From Plantago major (Eukaryota > Streptophyta > Magnoliopsida > Lamiales > Plantaginaceae), in contig CM048839.1 in assembly GCA_026545765.1 (NCBI GenBank), positions 55,226,677-55,290,676 of the forward strand: 64,000 nucleotides of DNA, in the 5' to 3' direction. The translations under genes were made by a program, and so were the position numbers. Shown here piece by piece: positions 12,394-25,101 of this stretch. Position 1 is the first letter of the stretch, and every line of letters starts with the position of its first letter. The notes beneath the pieces are model-generated. The model did not search any database and was not told the DNA's origin. It saw nothing but the letters and a program-made list of their open reading frames with translations.

Positions 12394-15300
12394 ATGGCAC
12401 CAAAGAAGATGACCACCAAGAACCCTAAGGCTGCATCATCTGCTCCTGCTGAAAAGCAAGGAGGAAAAGAACTCAAGGTGTTGAATAAACGCCTTCTAGG
12501 AGTGTTTACCCCTTCTGACTGGAATCCAAGTCACAAGATGAATTGGGGAGCTTCTCTTGTGAAGAAATATATTTCTGCAGTCATTTCTTCAAAAGCAGAT
12601 AGAAAACTGATATTGGGAATGTTGAAAAGTTCCCATATCTACAAGTTTTTGTGTGCTGCACCCAATGGACTTTCCACACTGGATGTGTTGGAGTTCTACA
12701 ACAACTCCAAAATCTTCACAAAAGTTGTGAATGATGTAGAAGAGAAGTACATGCAAACTGAAGTTCAAGGACAAGAAATTTTCCTAGACTGCAAGACTTT
12801 CTGCAACTTATTCCGATTGAAAAATCGAGGAACAATCGACGACATCAACATCAGGGATGCCTCCATGATTCAAAGTGTGAAGGAGCTATTTGAGGCAATC
12901 CAGATTGAAAATGCAAAGGGTTCCCTAGCAAACTTTGTTCTGAAAACCATCAGAACCAATCATCTCCAGAAACACTGGAGTACTTTGGCTCTCATTCTGG
13001 TCCGTTGCTTTGATGGCAACAAAGGTGGAGTAGACCAGATAAGCATGGAGAGATGGATGATGATGCATCTTCTGAATAAGAAGCACGAAGGGCAGGAAAC
13101 CCACTTTAATTGGGGGAAGTACGCCTTCAACAAATTTCTTGGGCACATTGAGGAATTTGAGCCTAAAATCATCAATGGCCTTGCTGAGACAAAGGCCAAT
13201 ATGCATTTTGGTCTCAGAATTCGCTACATTCTGGAAACAATGGGAATAACTCTCAAAAAGAGACAAGAAATCCCAGTCACCAACTCTCTTTTCAGACATG
13301 CCTTTGAAGAAAAGGATAGAATTGCTGCTGAGAAAGCTCAGAAAGAGGCAGAAGAGCTTGAAGCTGCCCAGCAACGTGAAGAGGTCTCTGAGCAAGCTCC
13401 TGCTCAACCTCCAGTTGCCAAGAGAAAGAGGACTCAAAGCAAGAAAGCATCTAAGTCCCAAAGTGTACAAAAAGCACAACCTTTTGGAGACAAGATCTCA
13501 GAAGATGTTGTTCGGCCAGAAAGGCAACACCAGAAAGCCCCAAGAATTCTGAGACAGGCTGCTCCAGAAATCTCCAGAGATGATAGAAATATCATAGATG
13601 GGTCAGCTCCCAATCTGGACAGTGACTCTGATGATGATGTAGTACTTACACAAGTATTCAAAAAGTCCAGGATTGAGACCCATGGAGGAGCATCAAGCTC
13701 AGCCCCTCAGAAAGAAAGGAGACCCTATGTCCAGTAGGAAGAAGAAGGCCTGGATGAGGAAGATAGAGTGACGGAAGATGTTGACATTGCTTCCACATTC
13801 ACAATGCCAGCACTTAATGTGGCTGAAGAAAACCCTGTTCTTGAACAGGTTCCTCAACCTTCTGAGAGAGCTCAACTCTCAGAAAGAGATCAAACTGAGA
13901 TGGAGACTCAGAAAGATATTGTAGAGGAGACCAACAATGAGCAAAGAGAGGCTGTGGAAACTCCACTAGTCCAAGAGACCCAAACTCAGCCTGACTCTAT
14001 TCAGGTAACAAAAGTAGTTTGTATCTAACTTGTCAACATTAAAATGTTAACTTGTTACTCATAAGCTTTATTTGTTACAGGCCAACTTGGAGACACAATT
14101 TCAGGGGGAAGAAAACTTGTTCACTCCCTTGAATCAAGAAGAGGTTCCTCCAACCTCAGAACATCAAGAAGAGCCTGTTCCACAGGTAGTAAAGGTTATC
14201 TCTGAACAAGGAATAACTAACTAAAATTGCTCTTATGTTCTAATATTCTTAATGTCTCTTCTTAGGCTACAACTGAGAAAGTAGTGGAGGTGGAACCAAC
14301 ACCCCCAACACCAAGAGTTTCCAGAGGCTGAAAAGCACTCTGAGGAAGTAGTTACTGAGCCTTCTATTGAGAAGGTAAGTATCAGTAAACTTTCCTTAAG
14401 AAAATTTTGGTAAAATTCACTACTTAATCAATATGTTTGTTCTATCTTACAAGCTCAATCAGAAGAACACTTGGACGGAGAGAATGTGATCTCATCTCCT
14501 CCAAGAGAAACTAAAACTGTTGAACAAGCAAGATTCAAGAAAAGGTTCGAAACCCCCGGTTTCGAGAAAGATGCCACCGAGCTTCCTCACTTGGGAAGTA
14601 AGTCTCAGAAAGCATTTTTCACTTATCTTTTCTCATAACAAGTTTCTAAACATATTTGATTCTATTTCTCAGGTTCAATCAGAAAGAAAGGATGCTGAGG
14701 ATCAGACTTCTCCTCACATCAAGGTATCTGAGGCCTCTGTGCCCAAACAAGCAGAAGTCCAAGCAAATGAGCCTAGTGTTTCTACACAGGTATGCTCAGA
14801 AAGCTTACTTTTGCACACAGATACTAACACAAGTAGTTTGAACAAAACTAACTTGATCCCTTTCTTTCAGGCTCAAAGTCTAGTGCCACTCAACTTACTT
14901 CAAGCCTTTAAGAAGCACACTCTCAAGAAACATCTAAAGTGCTTCAGACAATGGCAGAAACTCAGAAAGGCCGATCTTTCTGAAATTGCAAGAGTAATTG
15001 ACATCCTGGTTTCTGAAGATGAGAAGGAAACTGATGAGAATGATTACCAAGAACCTCCTTCTGAGCATCCAAGTCAAGAAGACAAGAAAAAGGATGATGC
15101 TGATGATCAGAATGATGATCCCCAACCTGGAAACGGCGGGATTCAGAAAGTTAGCAAAGGAAGAGCAGAAAAGGCTACTCCTTCCAATGCTCAGAAAGCC
15201 CCATCATTATCACCACCAAAGTCTCATCAAAATACCCAACAGGCTGAACAAGACACAATTGAAGAAATCACAGCCACTGAGTTCAGGATTGAACAACTCA

Positions 15301-17216
15301 GATTTAAGTTGGAAGAGGAGAAGAGAATCAACTTAGAGTGTCAAGCTCTTGTTGAAGAAAAGGAAGCCAAACTCGAAAAGCTCAGAGAAGCTCATGCTAA
15401 GGAACTGGCACTCCTCGATGAGCAAAGGTTGTTGAAAAATGCCATCGTTGTCACTGCTGCTGAGATAGATGCCATGGATGACAATGATGATGAAGAGCAT
15501 TATGCTGAGGCTGCATCAGAAAGACCTTCTACTTCTCAGAAGGCCAGCATACTCAAAGGCAAACAAAAGATTGCCACTCTGCAAACAATCCAAGAAAAGG
15601 ATTATGAGAATGATGCTGAAATAAACCCAAACTTCATCTCCCAAGCAGAAGATGAGAGGCTAATCACTAAGGAAAAGCTAGCCCTTCTGGCGCCTCAAAT
15701 TTTCTCTGCTCCAGGTGCTTCAAGAAGTGATGAGCACAGTCCGAGCATTGTTTTCTTGGAACTAAGAGATGACTTGTTGCTCAAGACAACCAAGTCCTCT
15801 GATCGATTCAGAAGAGATGAAAGATTGGTCATTGCATTGCTAAATAGAACCAAAGATAGCTCTCTCGAGAAAGACTTAGCTCGATCAGGAAGAAGATGAA
15901 ACAATGCCAATCAAGCACTAGCAGATGCTACTTATGCTACTCAACAAGCTGAGGCTATTCTAAAGCCTCTTGAAGAGCTCAACAGAAAAGAGCAAGTGTT
16001 GGTTAGGCAAAACAAGGACATGAAAGAAGAAATCCAAGAATTGGTCAGGGTGCATAACCATCTCCAGAAGAACATTGAATCACTCTCTGAAGCTTATGCT
16101 ATCATGAGTCAGTCATTCATGACTAAGGGGGAAGGAGAGATGCCTCAGAAAGGCAGAGGAAGAAAAAGAAAACAATCAAATCTCCCCTCCTCAAGTCAAC
16201 TAGTCATTAAGGACACCACTGGAGACACCCCTGCTGAAGAAGTTGTTCCAGATCAACCAGCCAGAAAGCTGAGAAGTATGGTCACTAGGGGAACCAAGTC
16301 CCTTAGGATCTCAGATGGGAACAACCAGAAAGCTTCTGAAGAAGAAAATCAAGAAGAAGGTGAGGTAAGAGGTCAAGAGAGCTGCAATCCTGACAACTGG
16401 AACATCAATGATGATGATGAGGATGAATCTGATACTGATGAACATCCACTTCACAAAAGAAGAAGGCAAGCAAGCCCCTTACAACCTCCTCTGGCAGCAA
16501 GGCCATTAGCAGCCAGAACCCCTTCTGGAAATACCAAGTCAATTCAAGGGACTTCCACCAGCACAGCAGGAAGAAAGAGTCACAGGATCTCCTGACAGAA
16601 GGCCACCTAACAGAAAGGCTAGAAGGGATATTCAGTTTGGCAGAGCAAACAAAGAAACTCATCAAGAAAAGCCAACTGATGCCCACATTGAGTATGTGAA
16701 GACCAGTAATGAAGAGTCTTCATATAGGTGCATTCTGAACAAGAAAGGGTATTGGATTACGAAGCGCAACATCTACTTGTCAATGATTAGTTTCCAACTC
16801 CCATCTTCAACCAGATCCTAAAATGGAGTGAAGGCAAGCCAAATTTGCTAAAACATGAGCACCTTCATGCCTGGCTAAACTTTGAGGTTGAAAAGAGAAA
16901 TGATGCCAGAAAGATGGACCTTTCTTTTCCTTGTCCTTACCCCAAGCCAGAAGATGTGCACAAGACAAGAAAACTGGATGGTAGCTACAGCAAGCAGAAC
17001 AAGCTAGGTGTTCATCCCTATGAGTCATTCTACATGACAAAGGATGAATATCTGGATGATATTCACTATCTGGAAGAAATATACAAGTATTTCAACCTAT
17101 CTCGAAGTAGACCATGCCCGGTGCAGGGAAAATGCTCTGGGTCAAACACTTTCAAGAAGAACTACAATCTTGGCAAGAGTTACCATGAAATTTGTATCTT
17201 ATCCGGAAAGATGTAA
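12394..17216 (+). pseudogene. ORF3 copy 1: intron-bearing accessory gene of the copia element
   Basis: Product unknown; the N-terminal part resembles the family often labelled 'putative plant transposon protein', by eye only. Exon 1 is 12394-14004 (537 codons); introns are 14005-14080, 14186-14265, 14375-14452, 14598-14672 and 14790-14870; exon 6 starts at 14871. All begin GT, measure 75-81 bp and lie between codons. The third acceptor is mutated: TTACAG in copy 2 is TTACAA here (14447-14452). The product would be about 1,500 residues: a conserved N-terminal domain, Lys/Arg- and Asp/Glu-rich linkers, coiled coil from exon 6 (EEKRINLECQAL...), a basic stretch near 16460 (KRRRQ) that could be a nuclear signal, and a conserved C-terminal domain of about 170 residues. 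Damage: TAG at 13735-13737 where copy 2 has CAG, an extra base in exon 3, about 250 bp missing near 15008, and shifts around 15880 and 16750. Confidence 0.78.
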
Positions 17217-17700
17217 CTTTCATCGGAAGGATACTTTATGACTATGTCCAAGAATGCAGAAAAGTGGATGATTATGTCAACTGATCCAGAAAGGGTGCTG
17301 AAGAACTTGAGGTTTCTGAACCTAAGTTAATCTTTGAAGACTTGAAGACTAGTATCTTAGAATGTTTTCTTGGAGCTTGAACTCTCCTGTTGTTCTAATT
17401 TACTTAGTTTGTTTTGTTATTTTTGTAATCTTGCTGATTGTTTCTAATTTTCTCTATCCGTAAAAGTTGCATCTTATTCTGTAATCTGTACCTATCTGAA
17501 GATCATACTCTCATATACACTCTAATAGATGACAACTTATCAGCAAAGGTCACTTCTTGTGATTTGGTTGATGATTACTTTCTGCACTTAATTCAACTAA
17601 AATTGAATGTCATTTCAAATGATTAAATGGTGGATTGTTTTCTCTTCCAGGATTACAACTTTGTAATAGGACTTTGAAAGATAGTCATGGATGACTGATC
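17217..17700 (+). other. 3' untranslated tail of ORF3
   Basis: T-rich non-coding stretch that is collinear with 24541-25086 and, more loosely, 29397-29820. Preserved in all three copies; no reading frame supported. Confidence 0.6.
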
Positions 17701-17715
17701 AAAAAGGGAGAAATT
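17701..17715 (+). promoter_or_regulatory. Polypurine tract of A-young
   Basis: AAAAAGGGAGAAATT directly precedes LTR2. It is the expected plus-strand primer, and related tracts precede LTR3 (25087-25101) and LTR4 (29821-29836). Confidence 0.88.
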
Positions 17716-19145
17716 TGTTAGGAATATATGTTAGTTTTTTTTATCATTCATCACATGTTCCTATCTTAGCCAGAAAGGTGATTAAGTACTCTTGGTTCAC
17801 TTGAACATTGTAAAAGAGGAAATCACTGAGTATAATTAGTCTAGTAAATCTTGTATTAGGATTATAGGTCTCTGAGTGTAATTTATATTTTAAGAAGACC
17901 ATGAATATCAATCCTAGCAATGGAGCTTTTCTGAAGATTACAAGACTGGAGATTGCACAAGATTTATGAAGACACCAAGGTTTAGTCTCACTCGGAAAGA
18001 CTATGTCCTTAATCCTTTCTTAAGTACATTTAGTTACTTTTGAAACATGATTCTGGAACATATGACATCATGAGTATGGAGCATGCAAGCCATCAGAAAG
18101 GCTAATGTATCCGTTGAAGACTACAGGACAAGAAATAGTACATATGCATTAATTCCATCGGCAGAAAAGCCGCTAAAGCACAGTCCTCTCTGAGATATGA
18201 GACAAGGACTTCTGAGTACTCATTTCAAGATAAGTATAGACTGAATTTGAATTGTGTCTAACGGATAACATCCCAACGACTCTCTAATTCATCTATAAAT
18301 ATCACACACTTAGATGCTGAGAAATACGACCGAAGAACGATCTAACTTGCAAACTTACAATCTAGCAAAGTATTTTCTCAAGCACTTTACTACCCTTTCT
18401 GAAAGCTTTCTGTTGCTTGAAGAATCACTAGTAGTTCTAAGTTGTCCTGAACCTTAACAAGAGATTGTTATTCGTGAAAGAGTTGAACAGTCAGATAACC
18501 TTTCTGAAGCTCATTCTCCAGAACGGACATCAATTACTTGGGCCAGTAAGGAGCAGATTTCCATACACTGAACAAGTGTATTAAGTAGTCTTGTTCTATT
18601 ACGCTCTCTGAAAACATAACTGAAAAGTTATACGAGAAGCCTCTCTGACAAACCTTATAACCAACACCATCAAGGCGTGGAGTAGAGGAAGTACTTGATT
18701 TGGGAAATTAGGGAATAATTCCAAGGTTATCTGAGTAGAGGAAGTACTTAGCTCTAGCAGCTTGGGAATAACTCAAGGGGAACATTTGGTTGGGAACCAA
18801 TTGTTTAAGAATCTTAGAATAGGATTTTTGTAAGGTGAACTCAATTATCTGTTTTAGTGAATTCTAGGTCACAGAAAGACCGAAGTGGATTAGTTGGAGG
18901 ATTACGCCACCTCCAGATACCACTATACTTGCTGTGTTATTTACCTTTCTGTATTTATCTTTCAGCAAAGCACACACACTTACTTATTATTTCTGCACTT
19001 ACCTATCTTAAACTCTTTCGCGCTCTGAATTTAAGTATCAGAAACCCCCAGGTTTCTGAGAAACTGTGTTTATCGACAAAAGTTTAAAAGACTATTCAAC
19101 CCCCCCCCCCTCTAGTCTTTTACTTTGCCGTTATCTAGACCAACA
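17716..19145 (+). repeat. LTR2, 3' LTR of A-young
   Basis: A 1430-bp LTR matching LTR1 end to end. TATA box TATAAATA at 18294-18301. C run of 11 at 19100-19110 between AAAAGACT and AGTCTTTT. No primer site follows; instead the sequence resumes as A-old spacer after GAAAG. Confidence 0.92.
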
Positions 19146-19150
19146 GAAAG

Positions 19151-19501
19151 CAAGTAATGTCTGTTTAGAAATTCAGACGTGGCCCACTAAGCATTTAATG
19201 AGAAACGTGTGTGACACCACGCCTATGCAGATACAAAGACACACATTCATACTCAGTTATATGTATGTTGTATCTATGTACGTTTTGTCTGCTATATATA
19301 TAGGAATTGGGCAAAAGACAAACACTTTTACCAAATTCGAAATTTCATACTTGCATCAAAATAGCAAAACCTCTCAAGTTTTCTGCAAAACTTCTTCTGC
19401 AACTCAACTTCTTGTGCTTAGTCTTCTGAAAAGATAGACTAATCTCGATTATTCTTGCAAAACACATCTGTAAACACTCACTCAAAGACTCTATATAAGA
19501 G
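19151..19501 (+). promoter_or_regulatory. Putative ORF3 promoter and leader, A-old copy
   Basis: TATATATATA at 19293-19302, then a leader about 95% like that of copy 1, ending at ATG 19502. The first few bases (CAAGTAATGTCTG) match 12046-12058, which fixes the insertion point of A-young. Confidence 0.6.
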
Positions 19502-22500
19502 ATGGCACTAAAGAAGATGACCACCAAGAAACCTAAGGCCGCATCATCTGCTCCTGCTGAAAAGCAAGGAGGAAAAGAACTCAAGGTGTTGAATAAACGC
19601 CTTCTAGGAGAGTTTACCCCTTCTGACTGGAATCCAAGTCACAAGATGAATTGGGGAGCTTCTCTTGTGAAGAAATATGTTTCTGCAGTCATTTCTTCAA
19701 AAGCGGATAGAAGACTGATATTGGGAATGTTGAAAAGTTCCCATATCTACAAGTTTCTGTGTGCTGCACCCAGTGGACTTTCCACACTGGATGTGTTGGA
19801 GTTCTACAACAACTCCAAAATCTTCACAAAAGTTGTGAATGATGTAGAAGAGAAGTACATGCAGACTGAAGTTCAAGGAAAGAAATTGTCCTAGACTGCA
19901 AGACTTTCTGCAACTTATTCCGATTGAAAAATCGAGGAACAATCGATGACATCAACATCAGGGATGCCTCCATGATTCAAAGTGTTAAGGAGCTATTTGA
20001 GGCAATCCAGATTGAAAATACAAAGGGTTGCCCAGCAAACTTTGTTCTGAAAGCCATCAGAACCAGTCATCTCCAGAAACACTGGAGTACTTTGGCTCTC
20101 ATTCTGGTCCGTTGCTTTGATGGCAACAAAGGTGGAGTAGACCAGATAAGCATGGAGAGATGGATGATGATGCATCTTCTGAATAAGAAGCATGAGGGGC
20201 AGGAAACCCACTTTAATTGGGGGAAGTACGCCTTCAAAAAATTTCTTGGGCACATTAAGGAATTTGAGCCTAAAATCATCAATGGCCTTGCTGAGACAAA
20301 GGCCAATATGCATTTTGGTCTCAGAATCTGCTACATTCTGGAAACAATGGGAATAACTCTCAGAAAGAGACAAGAAATCCCAGTCACCAACTCCCTTTTC
20401 AGACATGCCTTTGAAGAAAAGGAGAAAATTGCTGCTGAGAAAGCTCAGAAAGAGGCAGAAGAGCTTGAAGCTGCCCAGCAAGGTGAAGAGGTCTCTGAGC
20501 AAGCTCCTGCTCAACCTCCAGTTGCCAAGAGAAAGAGGACTCAAAGCAAGAGAGCCTCTAAGTCCCAAAGTGTACAAAAAGCACAACCTTCTGGAGACAA
20601 GATCTCAGAAGATGTTGTTCGGCCAGAAAGGCAACACCAGAAAGCCCCAAGAATTCTGAGACAGGCTGCTCCAGAAATCTCCAGAGATGATAGAAATATC
20701 ATAGATGGGTCAGCTCCCAATCTGGACAGTGACTCTGATGATGATGTAGTACTTACACAAGTATTCAAAAAGTCCAGGATTGAGACCCATGGAGGAGCAT
20801 CAAGCTCAGCCCCTCAGAAAGAAAGGAGCCCCTCTGTCCAGCAGGAAGAAGAAGGCCTGGATGAGGAAGATAGAGTGATGGAAGATGTTGACATTGCTTC
20901 CACATTCACAATGCCAGCACTTAATGTGGCTGAAGAAAACCCTGTTCTTGAACAGATTCCTCAACCTTCTGAGAGAGCCCAACTCTCAGAAAGAGATCAA
21001 ACTGAGATGGAGACTCAGAAAGATATTGTAGAGGAGACCAACAATGAGCAAAGAGAGGCTGTGGAAACTCCACTAGTCCAAGAGAACCAAACTCAGCCTG
21101 ACTCTATTCAGGTAACAAAAGTATTTTGTATCTAACTTGTCAACATTAAAATGTTAACTTGTTACTCATAAGCTTCATTTGTTACAGGACAACTTGGAGA
21201 CACAATTTCAGGGGGAAGAAAACTTGTCCACACCCTTGAATCAAGAGGTTACTCCAACCTCAGAACATCAAGAAGAGCATGTTCCACAGGTAGTAAAGTT
21301 ATCTCTGAACAAGAAATAACTAACTTAAATTTGCTCTAATCTTATGTTCTGATATTCTTAAATGTCTTTTATTAGGCTACAACTGAGGAAGTAGTGGTGG
21401 TGGAACCAACACCCCCAACACCAAGAGTTTCCAGAGGCTGAAAAGCTCTCTAAGGAAGTAGTTACTGAGCCTTCTGTTGAGATGGTAAGTATCAGTAAAC
21501 TTTCCTTAAGAAAATTTTGGTTAAATTCACTACTTAATCAATATGTTTGTTCTATCTTACAGGCTCAATCAGGAGAACACTTGGACGGAGAGAATGTGAT
21601 CTTATGTCCTCCAAGAGAAACTAAAACTGCTGAACAAGCAGTATCTGCAGAAAAGGTGCCAGAAACCCCCAAGGTTTCCGAGGAACTTGCTACTGAACTT
21701 CCTCACTTGGAAGTAAGTGAAGTCTCAGAAAGCACTTTTCCATCTATCTTTTCTGTTAACAGTTTCTAAACATATTTGATTGTAATTCTCAGGTTCAATC
21801 AGAAAGAAAGGATGTTGAGGATCAGACTTCTCCTCACATCAAGGTATCTGAGGCCTCTGTGCCTAAACAAGCAGAAGTCCAAGCAAATGAGCCTAGTGTT
21901 TCTACACAGGTATGCTCAGAAAGCTTACTTTTGCACACAGATACTAACACAAGTAGTTTGAACAAAACTAACTTGATCCCTTTCTTTCAGGCTCAAAGTC
22001 TAGTGCCACTCAACTTACTCCAAGCCTTTAAGAAGCACACTCTCAAGAAACATCTAAAGTGCTTGAGATGGCGTAAACTCGAAAGGCCGATCTTTAAAAT
22101 TGCAAGAGTAATTGACATCCCAGAGAAAAGGGCCATAGCAATCAATCGGAAGACCATATCCATGCTATGTTTCCCACGAATCATATTCTTTGCCACTCGG
22201 ATGGATGATAACTTCTTAAATGAAGTAGCACAAAGACTCCTAGCAGACTTTCAAGTCATTGATGCTCAAACCAAGAGCAGATGGTGACCCATCCCGCCTT
22301 GCCCAAAGAAGCTCACAACCTACCCTTCCGAGCAAGAAGTAAATGGGAGGATGATCACACTTCCTAATGTGATCAACTGGTTTCAAGATGAGGAGGAACC
22401 GATGAGAATGACTACCAAGAACCTCCTTCGAGCATCCAAGTCAAGAAGACAAGAAAAGGATGATGATGATGATCGAATGATGATCCCCAACCCGAAACGG

Positions 22501-24540
22501 GATTCAGAAAGTTAGCAAAGGAAGAGCAGAAAAGGCTACTCCTTCCAATACTCAGAAAGCCCCATCATCATCACCACCAAAGTCTCATCAAAATACCCAA
22601 CAGGCTGAACAAGACACAATTGAAGAAATCACAGCCACGGAGTTCAGGATTGAACAACTCAGATTTAAGTTGGCAGAGGAGAAGAGAATCAACTTAGAGT
22701 GTCAAGCTCTTATTGAAGAAAAGGAAGCCAAAGTTGAAAAGCTCAGAGAAGCTAATGCTAAGGAACTGGCACTCCTAGATGAGCAAAGGTTGTTGAAAGA
22801 TGCCATCGTTGTCACTGCTGCTGAGATAGATGCCATGGATGACAATGATGATGAAGAGCATTATGCTAAGGCTGCATCAGAAAGACCTTCTACTTCTCAG
22901 AAGGCCAGCATACTCAAAGGCAAACAAAAGATTGCCACTCTGTAAACAATCCAAGAAAAGGATTATGAGAGTGATGCTGAAATAAACCCAAACTTCATCT
23001 ACCAAGCAGAAGATGAGAGGCTAATCACTAAGGAAAAGCTAGCCCTTCTGGCTCCTCAAATTTTCTCTGCTCCAGGTGCTTCAAGAAGTGATGAGCACAG
23101 GTCAAGAACAGCTGTTTTCTTGGAACTAAGAGACAGACTTGTTGCTCAAGACAACCAAGTCCTCTGATCGATTCGGAAGAGATGAAAGATTTGGCTGCTG
23201 CATTGCTAAATAGAGCAACCAGCATAGCTCTCTCTCAGAAAGACTTAGCTCTGATCAGGGAAGAAGACTGCAACAATGCCAACCAAGCACTAGCAGATGC
23301 TACTTATGCTACTCAACAAGCTGAGGCTATTCTAAGGCCTCTTGAAGAGCTCAACAGAAAAGAGCAAGTGTTGGTTAGGCAAAACAAGGACATGAAAGAA
23401 GAAATCCAAGAATTGGTCAGGGTGCATAACCATCTCCAGAAGAACATTGAATCACTCTCTGAAGCTTATGCTATCATGAGTCAGTCATTCATGACTAAGG
23501 GGGAAGGAGAGATGCCTCAGAAAGGCAGAGGAAGAAAAAGAAAACAATCAAATCTCCCCTCCTCAAGTCAACTAGTCATTAAGGACACCACTGGAGACAC
23601 CCCTGCTGAAGAAGTTCTTCCAGATCAACCAGCCAGAAAGCTGAGAAGTATGGTCTCTAGGGGTACCAAGTCCCTTAGGATCTCAGATGGGAACAACCAG
23701 AAAGCTTCTAAAGAAGAAAATCAAGAAGAAGGTGAGGTAAGAGGTCAAGAGAGCTGCAAGCCTCACAACTGGAACATCAATGATGATGATGAGGATGAAT
23801 CTGATACAGATGAGCATCCAATTAACAAAAGAAGAAGGCAAGCAAGACCCTTACAACCTCCTCTGGCAGCAAGGCTATTAGCAGCCAGAACCCCTTCTGG
23901 AAATACCAAGTCAATTCAAGGGACTTCCACAAAGACAATTTCAAGGCAGGAAGAAAGAGTCACAGGATCTCCTGACAGAAGGCCACCTAACAGAAAGGCT
24001 AGAAGGGATATTCAGTTTGGCAGAGCAAACAAAGAAACTCATCAATACAAGCCAACTGATGCCCACATTGAGTATGTGAAGACCAGTAATGAAGAGTCTA
24101 CATATAGGTGCATTCTGAACAAGAAAGGGTATTGGATTCTGGAACTGCAACATCTACTTGTCAATGATAAGTTTCCACCTCCCATCTTCAACCAGATCCT
24201 AAAATGGAGTGAAGGCAAGCCAAATTTGCTAAAACATGAGCACCTTCATGCCTGGCTAAACTTTGAGGTTGAAAAGAGAAATGATGCCAGAAAGATGGAC
24301 CTTTCTTTTCCTTGTCCTTACCCCAAGCCAGAAGATGTGCACAAGACAAGAAGACTGGATGGTAGCTACAGCAAGCAGAACAAGCTAGGTGTTCATCCCT
24401 ATGAGTCATTCTACATGACAAAGGATGAATATCTGGATGATATTCACTATCTGGAAGAAATATACAAGTATTTCAACCTATCTGAGCTACAAGTAGACCA
24501 TGCCCGGTGCAGGAAAATATCTGGGTCAAACACTTTCTGA
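19502..24540 (+). pseudogene. ORF3 copy 2: intron-bearing accessory gene of A-old
   Basis: The best copy for reading gene structure. Exon 1 is 19502-21111, introns are 21112-21187, 21290-21375, 21485-21562, 21713-21792 and 21910-21990, and exon 6 runs 21991-24540. All introns are GT...AG, 76-86 bp, phase 0; read in frame, the exons join into one long frame and the introns contain the intervening stops. Exons 4 and 6 start GCTCAA and exon 5 GTTCAA, and several end in CAG, as if one small exon had been copied in tandem. Damage: 1-bp loss near 19877 (copy 1 has GGACAAG, here GGAAAG), one extra base in a C run of exon 3, and stops or shifts near 22287, 22944 and 23165. The C-terminal 450 codons from 23182 are open. 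Function unknown. Confidence 0.8.
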
Positions 24541-25086
24541 AGAAAAACTACAATCTTGGCAAGAGTTACCATGAAATTTGTATCTTATCCAGAAAGACAG
24601 AACTTTCTGTCAGAAGGATACTTTATGACTATGTCCAAGAATGCAGAAAAGTGGATGATTATGTCATGATCCGAGAAAGGTCTTTGAAGAACTTGAGGTT
24701 TCTGAACCTAAGATATTTTTTAAGACTTGAAGACTAGTATCTTAGAATGTTTACTTGGAGCTTGGACTCTCCTGTTGTTCTAATTTACTTAGTATGTTTT
24801 GTTACTTTTGTAATCTTGTTGTTTGTTTCTAAACTTTATCTATTTGTAAAAGTTGCATCTCATTCTGTAATCTGTACCTATCTGAAGATCATACTCTCAG
24901 ATACATTTTAATAGACGACAACTTATCAGCAAAGATCACTTCTTGTGATTTGGTTGATGTTTACTTTCTGCACTTAATTCAACTAAAATTGAATATCATT
25001 TGAAATGATTAAGTGGTGGATTGTTTTCTCTTCCAAGATTACAAATTTGTAATAGGACTTTGAAAGATAGTCATGGATGACTGATC
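24541..25086 (+). other. 3' untranslated tail of ORF3, A-old copy
   Basis: Collinear with 17217-17700. Short in-frame remnants after 24540 suggest the original stop lay slightly further on. Otherwise non-coding. Confidence 0.55.
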
Positions 25087-25101
25087 AAAAAGGGGGAAAT
25101 T
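25087..25101 (+). promoter_or_regulatory. Polypurine tract of A-old
   Basis: AAAAAGGGGGAAATT immediately before LTR3; differs from the A-young tract by one base. Confidence 0.88.

Larger units (their letters stand above)
4076..19145 (+). mobile_element. Complete 15-kb copia element A-young with ORF3
   Basis: Full-length layout in order: LTR1 (4076-5500), initiator-Met primer site, gag (5618-7783), pol (to 11463), spacer, ORF3 unit with its own TATA box and five introns (12051-17216), polypurine tract (17701-17715), LTR2 (17716-19145). Both LTRs begin TGTTAGGAATAT and end GACCAACA. A 5-bp near-perfect target duplication flanks it. The 5.7-kb ORF3 block downstream of pol makes the element unusually long. 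gag is uninterrupted, but pol and ORF3 are broken, so any recent movement would have needed proteins from elsewhere. Confidence 0.88.
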
